NCBI GenBank assembly: GCA_001599975.1 | Contig: BCIO01000001.1 | Coordinates: 1-64,000, forward strand | DNA from: Cystobasidiopsis lactophilus | Lineage: Eukaryota > Basidiomycota > Agaricostilbomycetes > Agaricostilbales > Chionosphaeraceae | DNA: 64,000 nucleotides | Reading direction: 5' to 3' | Part shown: positions 24,831 to 36,173 of the stretch, in pieces | How positions within the stretch are numbered: the first letter of the stretch is position 1 | How the letters are laid out: each line of letters begins with the position of its first letter | Notes under the pieces: generated by a model | Database searches by the model: none | Told to the model about the DNA's origin: nothing | The model's input: only the letters and a program-made list of their open reading frames with translations | Translations under genes and position numbers: made by a program

Positions 24831-27800
24831 ATGGCCACCAATCGCAGCAACAACGGCTCCGACGTGCCGGACTTGCCCAAAACGGGCGATCGCCGACCCG
24901 CACGCAAAGTCTGCAGATGATCTTGGCAGCCATCGACCAGTCCAGAAACCAAGTCTTAGTGTTCAAGTAGTGCAGAAACGCGAAGAAGCAATGGTCGGGC
25001 TGCCGTACTGGCTGCGGTTGCCTCTGGCCCGCTGGTTGGTCGTCTTTCGGTGTGCGGTCGCTGTTTGGTGCTCTATGCTGCTCGTTGTCGTCCCGTCCTC
25101 CTTGAAGCTCAACAGCCAATCTGCTTTCCTTCCTTTGACGATGGCTTTTCTTCTTCCGCCTGTTCATCCAGTCCTTCCATTTCTCAACGCAGCATTCGCT
25201 GTTGGGCTAGGCGTCCTGGCAACATGGGGCTGGTGTGCAGCAGCGATGAAGGCAGCAGTGGTTGCTCGTGATCCTAATCGAGACTTTCAAACCGCCATCC
25301 GTATCGTCGATGAACTCGCACTCCAGGTCGACCCATCGGCCCTCCTGAAGGAAACAGCTTCCCAGGTACGGACTTCGCTCAAGATTGCCACATCTCTCTG
25401 ATCATGCTGGAGGTGCAGTTCTACGAAGATTTGGAAGAGCCCGTCTTCCGAGGAAGCTTCTTGCAGCCCGCCTCATCAGCTGTTTGGGCGGTTTTTATAT
25501 TCTTCGCCATACTACCGCTTTGGCTCCTACGGGCTTATAAGATCAAGTATTTCTCAGTCATGGTGCGTCTTCTCTCCCAACGGACCTGAGCGCCAGCTCA
25601 TGGGCAGTAAAATCAGGTCTTCTCCGCCATCCTGCTATTGATCTTCGGTACCATCGCACCCCTCATCCCAGCGTTCGCCCCAATCGATCTGGGAAAGACT
25701 TTCCTTATCCCTTTCGCCGAATACTTGGCGATTGCAATCGCTTGTAATCTCCTCATCTTCCCCTCGTCTGTGCGGGGCACAACATTGCGGCAACTGGCCG
25801 ACATCTTCGCTCTGTGGAAAGACTCCATGTCCCAACTCGAGGTCGCCAAGGACTCTGATGCAAAAGCGACTGTCGCCATTCATGCGAATCGCAAGCTGGT
25901 CTCCTCCAAATTTGCCCTTCTGGCCACCAACAAGGCTTTCCTCCATTTCGAACCCGCCTTCGCCAAACTCAGTGCTAGCGACACTCTTGGTCTGGTCGAT
26001 CAGGCTCGATCGCTGTCCACTGCTATGGCCGGTCTTGACCTCTGCGTGCAGCACTTGCTTCGACTTTCGGAAGACAACAGTGAGCGAACCGTTATGGGGC
26101 TTGCCATGTCGCCCGGCTCATGTGAAATCCTCAGATGACGAGAAGGAGGGGCCTGGGCAAGAGGCCGCGCAGTCTTTGAGCGATGCCCTTGCCGATTCCG
26201 TTGCGCTCTTGCAGAAGTGCATAGCTCACCTTGGACGCCCGATATTTCAGATCGCATTTGCCAGCATCACGACGACCGGGAACGCTGATACGTCAGAGCT
26301 TCTCCAACGCCTGGACACGGTCGAAATGCGGCTCTCGGAAGCAACAAGGTCAGCCGTCGCGGCTCCCAAGGGGGAGATCAAGATTTTGGTGTATTTTCTG
26401 AAGGCGATTGCAAGAGAGGTCGAGCTCATGCTGGGACTGGTGAAGCCTCTTGTCAGCCAACGTCTGGGTTGGCGCCCACCGAAGCGTTGCCAAACTGGCA
26501 GTCGACCCATTGCTTCGAAAGATGCGGCCTCAACTTGGCCGGGCGCTGGCATAGAAGATTCGCAACTGGCAGAGGAAAGCTCCCTCAGCTTCCATCGCGA
26601 GAGTCCCGACCTACAGTCGGCCAATTCGTCACTACCTTGGCCTCACGCCGGCGTTTGTCGATCGCTCATTCCGTCGTCCAACAAAGCATGGTTGCTTCTC
26701 TCCTCAACCGAGTTCACCTTTTCGCTCAAACTTGCATTTATCTCAATTGCACTCTGCGTTCCCGCCTGGATCGAGGCGAACGGGTCCGCCCTGTTCTACT
26801 ATAGGGCGAAGGGCCTTTGGGCGACAATCATGGCACTTTTCAGCGTTGGCGTCTTTTCAGGGGAGACGGTGTACGGGTGGGGAACTCGAGCGATAGGCAC
26901 GGTTTTAGGAGGAACGATTGGCTTGGTGAGCTGGTATGTCAGCACTGGCTCAGGGAATGGGAACCCGTATGGACTGGCGGCTGTGTGGCGTGAGTTTTTA
27001 TTCTTGTGCAGAACTTCTGCTAAAGACTAGTGCAGTCGTTGTCGGTCCCCTGATGATGGTATACCGCCTTCAAGCCCATAACTTTCTGGTCGCCGTTTGT
27101 GCCGCCTGCACCTGCGCATTGGTCATCGGCTACAGCTGGGTGGACGCGCGGGAGCAGCCGGCCTTCAACCCAGGGGTCGGCTGGCAGATGTGGTGGAAGC
27201 GCACGGTCGTGACCTTGGTTAGTTCGCTACATCCTGGAGCTCTTGCATTTGGCTTACTTGTTTGTGAAACAGATCGGGCTGACAGCTGCGTGGGTGGCTT
27301 CAATGGTTCCTAGGCCGGCCTCAGCTCGACGCCACCTACGCAAAGACTTGGCCAAAGCTGCATATCTGCTTGGTTCTGTGTTCTCTCGAAGTGACACTGA
27401 AGAGCCGGTGGTTTTGGTTGACGGGCCAATCGGCGATATCTTTCGGCTGCTCGTTTCCAACTCTCAGCGGGCTCAACTAACGAAACTCGAGCCTCGTCTC
27501 TTCGACTGGGTTCAGCTCCACTATGTGCCCACCGAGATGCTTGACAAGATGCAGACCTTGACCAGCTTGTCGGGGCTTTTTATCCATTCTCTTGCCGCGC
27601 TGCCAGCCACTGAGCGTCAAGTCTTGATTGAAGGACCATTGGTAAGGTGATGCCTTTGCTTAGCAAGACCAGCTCTCAGAGTGTATGGTCAGATCCGACA
27701 AGTGATTGCTGGCTTCGGGACGATTTACGAAACCTTCGAGACGGGCAAGCTGTCACCGTCCGCTCTCCAGTCCTCGCCAAAGCCTTCGGACGCCGAAGAG

Positions 27801-27908
27801 AACAACGAACACAGCACTTCCTACATGGCTCTACACGCAATTCTATGCTGCCAACAAGACGTTATATTCAAGTGCAAAGGAGCGGCGGGTGGCGAAGAGG
27901 TCAAATGA
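24831..27908 (+). CDS. BRE4/FUSC-like multispan transporter (aromatic-acid exporter type)
   Basis: ATG at 24831 opens a short polar exon, then an intron leads to the first membrane block (WLVVFRCAVAVWCSMLLVV). The layout is an N-terminal hydrophobic bundle, a soluble helical middle, then a second bundle (FTFSLKLAFISIALCVPAWI, LWATIMALFSVGVFSGETVYGW, VVGPLMMVYRLQAHNFLVAV) and a soluble tail. This two-half architecture matches the fungal ER-transporter-N plus DUF2421 family that includes yeast Bre4 and resembles bacterial FUSC/ArAE exporters. A 55-nt intron near 26080 reconciles two overlapping frames. The 3' end is uncertain: two frames stay open between 27.68 and 27.94 kb, and either could hold the true C-terminus. 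Transported substrate unknown. Confidence 0.75.
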
Positions 27909-28064
27909 GGCCTCGGGAATTGAGTTTAGACATTAGTAGCCGACCAGTAACCCTAGAATGTACCACATCAGACGACTGGACCTTGAGATGCACCCGCAGC
28001 AAGCGAATTCCCCCTTGCTCCGCCGCCACCAGCCGCGCCAGCTTATCTTCTCGTGATCTGCCCT

Positions 28065-29541
28065 ATGGAAGTGCCTCTGCCTAAGCGGGATTTCATTGGC
28101 TAGTGTGTTGGCCTTAGTGGAGTGGTATCAAGAGCAACCTAAGCTCGAAGCAGCGGCAGGAATCGACCCGCCGTCCAATGGCCCCATGGCGCCAATGTCG
28201 CTGTTTCCTTCGTACTCAACTATGAAGTAGGCTCGTCCATTACTGAACTGAGCTTCAATCTCCATTCTCAAATGAAGACTGTGCAAAGGAGGGCGCCGAA
28301 AGCTCGGTTGAGCATGGGGATGCGACCTCCGAGATTTACCTGACAGAAGTGCGGTGCCTCCTTTGGCTCCATCCACCTCATCAATTGAGACGATGCGAGC
28401 AGCTCTATGGCTTGGCTCCTTCGAAAGGGCGAGGTCAGCGTCCCAGCTTTGGCGCTCACTGCCCATGCTGACCTTTCGGTGGACTCGGGAGCAGACCTTC
28501 TGGCCGACTCCGACTACGAGTACGGGAGTCGAGCTGGAGTTTGGCGTATCTTAGAGCTGTTCGAGTCATTCCACATGCCGCTCACCATCTTCGGCGTGGG
28601 CATGGCACTCGAAAAGAATCCCGAAGCGACAAAAGCCTTTGTCGAGGGAGGCCATGAAGTCGCCAGCCATGCATGTGCGTTGCTCTCCTCCCTTTGTGAA
28701 CCTGCGTCAAACTAACTTCGTGCGGCCCCCAAGACCGCTGGATCAACCATGCCCCAGATGTGACCAATCCAGCTTCCGTGGCTGCAGAGAAGGCCAACAT
28801 CCTCAAGGTCATTAACTGCATCAAGACAGTGACAGGCCAGTATCCTAGAGGCTGGTACTATGGTCGAAGCACGCCGGCCTGCCAGGCGCTAGTGGAGCAA
28901 GTGTACGAAGAGCAAGGGCTGGAGCTCAAGTACTTTTCCGACCTCTACTCCGACGATTTGCCATTCTGGGACGAAAGCTTGGCGACCAAATCACACAGCC
29001 TGCTGAAGTTGCCCTACAGCTTGGACACCAACGACTTTCGGTACCATCTGCCGACTGGCTGGTCTTGTGGCGATGACTTCTTCACTTATCTCAAGGATGC
29101 CTTCGATACTCGTGCGTCTGTTTTTCTTTTCTCGGAACGCAAAATCGAATCTTGGAGCTCGCAGTGAGTGAAGAGGGCGAGCATGGCAAGCCGGCGATGA
29201 TGAACAGTGCGTTTGCCGGTCATTCGAACGCCGTCTGCTTACGCGACGTTCAGTTGGCCTTCATTGCCGAATCAGCGGCAAGCCAGGGCGAATTCGAGCC
29301 TTGAAGAGGTTTGTCGAATACGTCGCTGACAAGGTTCGTTTGGGTCTTTGACGCTTGCTGGCTGGCTTCCTCAGGGCTCACTGTGTCTTTGAGGGATTCC
29401 TGACTGACAGAGAGCCTGGATAGCCACTCGGGAGCAGATTTCGGATGTGAGCACCTGCCCTTCTCGTCCTTTGCACCGTCTCATGCTTGCATTCAGCACT
29501 GGCGTACTCAATTCCCCGACCCTAGACTTTCCAATGCCTAG
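28065..29541 (+). CDS. PuuE-type allantoinase (polysaccharide-deacetylase fold)
   Basis: Start MEVPLPKRDFIGY at 28065. Introns join exons in frame to give YGRNRPAVQWPHGANVAVSF, EGAESSVEHGDATSE, YEYGSRAGVWRILELF, HRWINHAPDV, PRGWYYGRSTPACQ, YFSDLYSDDLPFWDE, LPYSLDTNDFRY and GDDFFTYLKDAFD, then RISGKPGRIRALKRFVEYV and a final TREQISDHWRTQFPDPRLS. This block order is that of cofactor-independent PuuE allantoinases, which open allantoin to allantoate in purine degradation. It is unrelated to the metal-dependent amidohydrolase allantoinase of the DAL pathway. An intron falls just before the last conserved His-Trp. General polysaccharide deacetylase is the alternative, but GWYxGR and YSDDLPFW favour allantoinase. 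Confidence 0.85.
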
Positions 29542-30478
29542 ACTCTATGCTCCTGACCATATCTGTGCTGTTCTGTCCAACATCTAGCTCGTTCGGTCAG
29601 AATCACTCCCATGGCGAACAACTCACGCAAAAGACCCGAAGGCGTTTGCCCGCTTGGCTGCAAATTGCATTCGCGTTGTCTACTCGTCCGTGTCGTTCCT
29701 CACTGCTCGTGCCTACTGCCCATTGGTGATCCACTAGCCTTCCTTCCGCTTGATCGGAACGGGCGCTATTGCCCGCTCTTAGTGCCATGGCGGCGAACAG
29801 AGCGACTTGAGTGGTGGCTGCTGGTCAAGGGCCGCTGGGCGCTCATGAAGCCAGCGTCTGGCTTGCTTGCTTCTGCTTGTTTTGGATCGTCTTGGCCTAG
29901 TTCGTGCTGTTATGTCAGTTGATGCGGCCAACCGACCCACATCTGCCCTGGGACATTCAGTGCCCAGTTGACTGGCTGGTACTCGTCTGCATTCTGTATC
30001 TGCGGGGCGGTCCATGACTCAGCTTGCTGTCATTGTCTTGATGGTACATGGGAAGACGAACCTGGAACCTGGGTTCTAGAGTAGACTGACAAAACGAAAG
30101 AAAGACCAGAAGCCGTTCATGTTCGCCACCACGTCGAGCCAAGGAGCTTGGTGTTCTGCATTCTGTCCTTCCTCGCTTGCTTGCGAAACATCCAGGGATT
30201 TACCCACTCATCTCCTGTAGATGGAGGAATGGTCACCCTGAATTGACTGTGCCACTGCACGATTGCCAAACCCTCTGTGTCTCGAGTAGTCAAGCACATC
30301 ATGAGTCAAGTACCGGTGTACAAAGGAGCTAGAATCGTGTTCGGATTTACTCTGGTTCGGCTGCCCTCATCCCTCTTCGGCTCTTGTGCTGGCCCACCAT
30401 TCCCTGCCCCCAGTGTCGACCGCTTCCGTTTCTTCGTCGCCCTACGCATTTATAGTGAGCCCTGGCAATCAATCAAAA
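29542..30478. other. Intergenic, no gene seen
   Basis: Open frames on both strands are short and have no conserved-looking composition or coherent splice signals. The stretch presumably holds the allantoinase 3' UTR and the promoter of the small gene that follows. Confidence 0.5.
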
Positions 30479-30919
30479 ATGCTCTCTTGCTCATCTTTTG
30501 GCTTTCCCAAGATGGCAGCAACCCAAGGCTACATAACAGTCGAGCAGGACGGCCACCAGTTTCGCGAGTACCCTGGTGGTCATGTCGTCGTTTTCGACCG
30601 CACTGCCGAAGGCCGCAGAATGTTTCAAATGAAGGGCCCCGAGTTGGTGCTGTTCCACCGTAAATTACGAAAAAAAGCTGAGGCCGGGCAGCGGCGCGCT
30701 CACTGATTGGCGTCTCGTCTCTGAGCCGTAAGCCACTCTGCCATACTTATTTGAGCGACAAAAGTCTCACAAGCTTTCTTCAGGGTTCAAAAGGGCGAGC
30801 CGAAGATACCGAAAGTTATCCAGGTCGTGACTGCGAAAGAGCGTCACTTCCGCCTTTGGTCGAATGACGAAGTCGACGAGCTAATGTCGACTGGAAAATA
30901 CCAGTGGGTCGGTCACTAG
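30479..30919 (+). CDS. Small unrecognised protein
   Basis: Starts at ATG 30479, or at the second in-frame ATG at 30512 (MAATQGYITVEQDGHQF). Exon 1 ends near 30659 at ELVLFH; a 125-nt intron (donor GTAAAT, acceptor CTTTCTTCAG) leads in frame to RVQKGEPKIPKVIQVVTA and DEVDELMSTGKYQWVGH, with stop TAG at 30917-30919. A strong donor (GTAAGA) overlaps this stop; using it would add IDAWIAAFPDHRVLP and more, extending the gene to about 31206. The protein is basic to neutral, with no signal peptide or membrane span. No family recognised. The coherent splice favours a real gene. Confidence 0.45.
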
Positions 30920-31208
30920 TAAGAGCTCTCATTAAGTGTATCCTGCACCTGCTGTAGCTGAGCAGTATCAGCTCGGATGTCATTGACCAGCAAGCACTGC
31001 ACGGCCATGGACCTATTGACGCTTGGATAGCTGCCTTTCCTGACCATCGCGTTTTGCCCGTGCGTCTCTCCACTACTGACTGGCCGCCACCATCATCGAC
31101 ACTATATAACCTTCGGTTCAGGGTCCTGGATCCCCCGGTCCCAGACCCCCCCTCGCCCACTATCTTGCGAGCGTGCTTGTGAGGGTGTTCCTGTCCTCTG
31201 CTGATTAA

Positions 31209-31860
31209 ATGCGGCTGATCAAGCTGCCGTACATGTCAAATCTCTTAGGGAGGTACAAGGACTGCTCCTGGCCTTCCTACTGCGGTGAGTGCGCTGGTCC
31301 GAGGTCGTGGTCTCCTTTTGCTGACCGAGATCGCATGACATACAGGCCTACGGTTTTGGAGTCCAGGCCTCGAAAACGCCGTTGGTAAGTCTGTGTGCGA
31401 ATAACGTTCTTGCTTGTTCCTGATAGCACTATGTCGCTAGGCTAAAGGCCCCCAGCAGCCCACTCACCCCGCCACCAAGAGCGAGGCCAGCGCACCTGGG
31501 CTGCCCGTGAGTACTTTCATCAGATTCCAAGCTGATCATTGTTGAGTCAACGACGGGAATTAGGAAATGCCTGATGTGCACCCATTGTTGACTCAGTATT
31601 GGAGGTTCAAAAAGAGAAACAAAACGTCGACTGCGCTGTGGCTCTCCACTGCAAAAAACCTCAACACTCAATGGTATTCCGTCAAAAACACTCAGCGAGC
31701 ATACGAAGACGCGATATTCAATATAGGAGTGTCGGACGCAGGCCGCAAACAGCTCTTGGGAACATGGGAGCAGCAGGTGAAGAAATACAACGCCTTCGTC
31801 GAAGCAAACGCCAAGGCCATTGCGCAAGCTGAGCAAGCTGCACAAGCCGGCTCAGCCTAG
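31209..31860 (+). CDS. Small unrecognised helical protein, four exons
   Basis: First exon from ATG 31209 (MRLIKLPYMSNLLGRYKDC), then two very small exons and a long last exon reading MPDVHPLLTQYWRFKKRN, STAKNLNTQWYSVKNTQRAY and LLGTWEQQVKKYNAFVEANA, ending in an Ala/Gln-rich AEQAAQAGSA. Donors are GTGAGT or GTAAGT, the small-intron consensus seen elsewhere in this window. The second exon can be read in either of two phases, so residues around 25 to 40 are uncertain. The C-terminal part is helical and charged. It starts about 2 bp after the possible extended end of the preceding small gene, so the two might be one locus. No family recognised. Confidence 0.55.
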
Positions 31861-32019
31861 GCCCCAAGCGTAGTCCGGGACCATCATAGTCGTCCGACAT
31901 TTTGTATAGTCCAGAGCAATGCCTGCTATTGCAAAGTCTCTGCTATAGTCACCAGCTAGGGCTTGTTGTCGTGGTAGTATGCACACACCGCGATAACCGT
32001 AGACTGTCGGGGGGACTCT

Positions 32020-33994
32020 TCAAAATTCAAACGCCGTCTTCGAGTCGCCCTTCTCGACCTTGACCTTGCCCATCCTTACGCCCGGGGCGGACGCCTTCTT
32101 CTTTTGAGCGAGCATCTCCGGGGTGGCCACGTTCTTGGCCGAGAGCACTTTGGTCGTTTTCGGTTTTGCCACCGCGGCCGACTTGTCGACCTTGATTTCG
32201 TGCGACTGACCCGGTGGCAGGCGGCGCTCCCAGATCTGCACAAAAACCACCAAGAAGCTTGAATTGAGAAAAGCAAGACAAAATGGGAGAGCAACAACGC
32301 ACCTGGATGTAGGTCTCGCCTAAGAAAACGACCTGGCGGTTGACCTGCTCGACGATCAAGTCTTGCATCTGGAACCACTTGTCCTGCGGCTCTTGTCCCG
32401 GTAAGCTCTCTTTGGCAGGCGGCGGCTTGGTGTGGACGTGGATCTTCCAGGTCGTGTTCTCCCGCGCGGTGCCGGCGGTGGACGAGTGGGTGACGTTGGC
32501 CGTCAAGTCGTAGAGGGTCGAGACTGGCTGCGCAAGATCGACATCTGTGCATGATCAAGACAAAACAGAGTCAGCTCAAAAGCAAGCCTCTACGGTAGGG
32601 ATCCACCACGCACAAGGGGCCATCTCCACGCCTTGAAGGGGGTAGTTGACGATGGTAGGGTTCTTCTCCTCGACAAAGTTGTTGGCCGTGAACCGCTTGA
32701 AGTGCATGATGAGCACCGGCGGGAGCTCTGTGATCTTGTACCGCCGTAAGCCTTTGGCCGGGATGTTCTGAGCCGAGGTGCCGTCGTATTTCGCTAGGAC
32801 TTCCGCTAAAGAGACCTGAGGGATGATGTTCTTCTCCACTGCGTCTTGGAACACTGGCGGTGGGGGAAGGTCGATGGAGAGGAAGAGGAAGGGTGAGAAG
32901 GAAGTCTTGATGTCCCGGTCCAAATCGAAGGTGGTTGAGCCGGTCTGCAAACCGGAAGCATCGTAGTTGGCTTTGATGAGCAACGCTTGGTCCTCCACCC
33001 TGATCTGCCCTTGAAAGAGGTTGTAGATGGCGGACGAGTTGGGCTTTTTGGATCCTCCCAAATCGCGGTGGAGCGAGTTCAAGAGCCAGCCCAAGAACTC
33101 CAATGGGTCGGCAGCTTCCGTCACCCGGTACTTGCGCCCTGAAGCAGAGACAACCTCTTGCAAGAAGTCGTGCGGCGAGACTTGGGCCTTGAACAATTTC
33201 GGGCTCCAGAATTTGCGGCAGAGGAGCCCAAAGCGCTGGACTAGCTCCGACTTGGAGTCGAGAGCGCCGGACTGGGATTGCGTGATGAAGTAGTCTCTGA
33301 GAGGGATGACATGGAGGAGAGCTTGGAGGATGACGTTCATGAAAGAGGTGGAGGATATGTTGTTGAGGCCGATGAACCCAGGCAGGTACTCTTGCCGGCG
33401 GAGGTCGAAAGTTGGGGGTGCCAGGCCTTGTGCTTCTAGTTCTAGTTGTTTGGAGGTGAAGGTGGGCTGGAGGAGGTAGCGGATGTCGTCTAGAGAAGGG
33501 TCGTTGACTTCGTATAAGTCCGGCAGAATGTAGACCTGCAGCTCCTGGTCTCAACGACGGCTGCTGACGGAATTGGCAGAGACGAAAGCTCACCTTGAGA
33601 GTCTCGAAATTGATAAAGACGTGGTGGTCGTGGTCCAACGAATGCTGATACGCCGCCGTCGTTTTCCCGCGGCCCTGCAGGAACTTGCCGCACACCAGGC
33701 AGGCGTACACGTTGACGGTGGACATGGTGATGGAGCACTGCTTCTCAAAGTCGAAGTCCAACAGCGGCCGGTTGATCTGTGCGAAGGCGTCAACATCAAT
33801 TTCAGCTTTTTGCAAAGGTTCAAAGCAGGCAAACTCACCGTGTCGAGGTACAGGTCGGTGGCGTGCTGCTGCTCTGCGGCTTCTTCAGCAGCGTCCGGCG
33901 TCTCCTCGTCGCCCGAGCCTTGCTGCTCTTCGGCCTTCAAGATGGCCTCCTCCAAGCGCTGCCTCTTGGCCTGCCGCTCCTCCGTGTCACTCAT
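32020..33994 (-). CDS. SAD1: SAD1/USP39 splicing factor, inactive ubiquitin-protease fold
   Basis: ATG at 33994 (MSDTEERQAKRQRLEEAILK). An N-terminal ZnF-UBP domain carries VYACLVCGKFLQGRG and AYQHSLDHDHHVFINF. The USP fold follows: GLNNISSTSFMNVILQALL in the Cys-box position, ADPLEFLGWLLNSLHRDLGG, and PPVLIMHFKRFT in the His-box region. The catalytic Cys expected in GLNN-x-C is absent, as in all USP39/Sad1 proteins. Such proteins assemble or stabilise the U4/U6.U5 tri-snRNP rather than cleave ubiquitin. The C-terminus ends KGDSKTAFEF. It has four or five exons and diverges from the GDI gene. Confidence 0.92.
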
Positions 33995-34184
33995 GGCTGC
34001 CCTGTCCCCTGCCCGCGTGCGTGCGTGTGCTGCTGCTTGATGCACTGAGAATGCAGCCAACAGCGATGAACAGTGGCGGTTGCAGGACAACAGCGGTCGA
34101 CCACAACTGCGTTTGGAGGCGACGAAAGAGGAGGTGACGCGCTCGCTGCTGGTTGCGCTGGACCGGCCATTGAACACTTGAACT
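33995..34184. promoter_or_regulatory. Bidirectional promoter region, SAD1 and RAB GDI
   Basis: 190 bp between the two divergent start codons. Both are constitutive housekeeping genes in other fungi. No clear motif was picked out. Confidence 0.45.
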
Positions 34185-35985
34185 ATGGACGGTGAGTCGT
34201 TGCATTCAAATAGCCACACAGCCAGGGCTAAACACACTCTCAACTCACAGAGGAATACGACGTGATCATGCATGCTCCTCCCCTTCGCTGCTTTGCCCCT
34301 GGATACTAATGTTCATGGACAAACAGCCTGGGCACGGGCATCACCGAGTGCATCTTGTCCGGCATCCTCTCCGTGGACGGCCAAAAGGTCTTGCACTTGG
34401 ACAGGAACCAATACTATGGTCCGTGGTCTTCGCTCCTGCCCCTTCTTGAGCCAGGCTCACTCCTGGGCTTCACAGGCGGCGATAGCGCTTCGTTGAACCT
34501 CACTCAGGTTTGTCGTGTTGCTCTACATAATACATGGTATGGTATTCAGATCGCTTTCTGGCAAACAGCTCTGGGAGAAGTTCCGGCCTGGCCAAGCTCC
34601 GCCCACCGATTTGGGCAGGGACCGCGATTGTGCGTTGCCGTGCCCCTACATCAGCCATTAGTTTGGCTAAACGTGGACCACAACACACAGTCGCCGTGGA
34701 TTTGATCCCCAAGTTCTTGATGGTGCGCGTCGTCATCCTTCCCACATCACGAACGAGTGATTTGAACTTTTGTGTGTGCGCCACAGGCCAACGGCGAGCT
34801 GACCAAGATGCTCGTCCACACCGACGTCGTTCGCTACCTCGAGTTCAAGCAGATCTCGGGCTCCTACGTCTACCGCGACGGCCGCATCTCCAAGGTGCCC
34901 GCCACCGAGATGGAGGCCGTCCGTTCCCCCTTGATGGGCCTGTTCGAGAAGCGGCGCGCCAAGCGGTTCTTCGAGTTCATCCAAGCCTACAACGACAAGG
35001 ACCCGGCCACGCACCAGGGCGTCGCGATGGACTCGACCCCGATGAAGGAGGTGTACACCAAGTTTGGCCTCGAGGCGGGCACCCAGGACTTCATCGGCCA
35101 CGCCATGGCTTTGCACCTCGACGACGCCTACCTGTCCAGGCCGGCGCGGGAGACGTACGAGCGCATCCTGCTGTACACGTCGAGCATGGCCAAGTATGGC
35201 AAGTCGCCCTACATCTACCCCTTGTACGGCCTCGGCGAGCTGCCCCAGGGCTTCGCCCGCCTGTCGGCCATCTACGGCGGCACGTACATGCTGGACAAGC
35301 CGGTGGACGAGATCGTCAAGGACCCGGCGACGGGCAAGTTTGTGGGCGTGCGCTCGGGGGAGGAGACGGTCAAGGCCAAGAAGGTGATCGGCTCCCCTTC
35401 GTACTTTGTCAACACCAAGACCAAGGAAGGGGAGGACAAGGTGTTCGAGGAGGCCAAGGTGGTGCGGGCCATTTGCCTGCTCAAGCACCCCATCCCCGGC
35501 ACGGACGACTCGGACTCGGTGCAGCTCATCATCCCGCAGAACCAGGTGGGCCGGAAGCACGACATCTACATCGCCGAGGTGTCCAACAACCACAACGTGT
35601 CCCCTAAAGACGTGTACGTGGCCATGGTGTCCACCATCGTCGAGACGTCCACCCCCGAGCTGGAGCTCGAACCGGGCTACAAGCTGCTGGGCCCCATCCT
35701 GGAGAAGTTCGTGTCGGTCAGCCCGATCTTTGTGCCGGCCGACTCGGGCTCGCGGGACAACATCTTCATCACCAAGTCTTACGACTCCACCTCGCACTTT
35801 GAGTTCGTTGCCTCCTTCCCTACCTCATCATTTTCGTAAAAACAGAAGCTGATGCAGCCCTTTTGGTGACGAACAGAACGGTGACGGACGACGTGCGGGA
35901 CTGCTACCGGCGGGTGACGGGGGAGGAGCTGGTGTTGAAGAAGAGGGAGGGCCAAGATCTGGACGGCACCGGCCTGCGCGAGTGA
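34185..35985 (+). CDS. GDI1: Rab GDP-dissociation inhibitor
   Basis: GDI extracts prenylated, GDP-bound Rab GTPases from membranes and recycles them. The protein starts MDEEYDVI, with [15 protein letters not shown] on the third exon. [33 protein letters not shown] and [14 protein letters not shown] follow, then a long exon with [43 protein letters not shown] and [14 protein letters not shown]. The last exon holds the C-terminus ending DLDGTGLRE. The N-terminal FAD-like fold and the Rab-binding platform are both complete. The first exon is only MD plus one base. The second intron does not fit a GT donor; keeping the near-invariant DVI-LGTG junction needs a GC donor (GCATGC). Confidence 0.95.
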
Positions 35986-36173
35986 AACCTCGACATTCAC
36001 ACACATTGTATAGATAGTCTTTTCTCGTCTCTCAGTCTCCCCAGGTTCATCTCAGATTTTTTTGGCGCCACTACCACTTCTCGTTGCGCTCAACAGAATT
36101 GCCGGAAGTGGCCGAGGTGCTCGCCGTCATCGCCTTTGCGCTCGTTACACCACTCCCAATTAAGCAAGACAAG

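Noticed and set aside
34733-35797. 354-codon minus-strand frame over RAB GDI
   Set aside because: Antisense shadow of the long GDI exon, with the repetitive Val/His/Arg composition expected from such a shadow.
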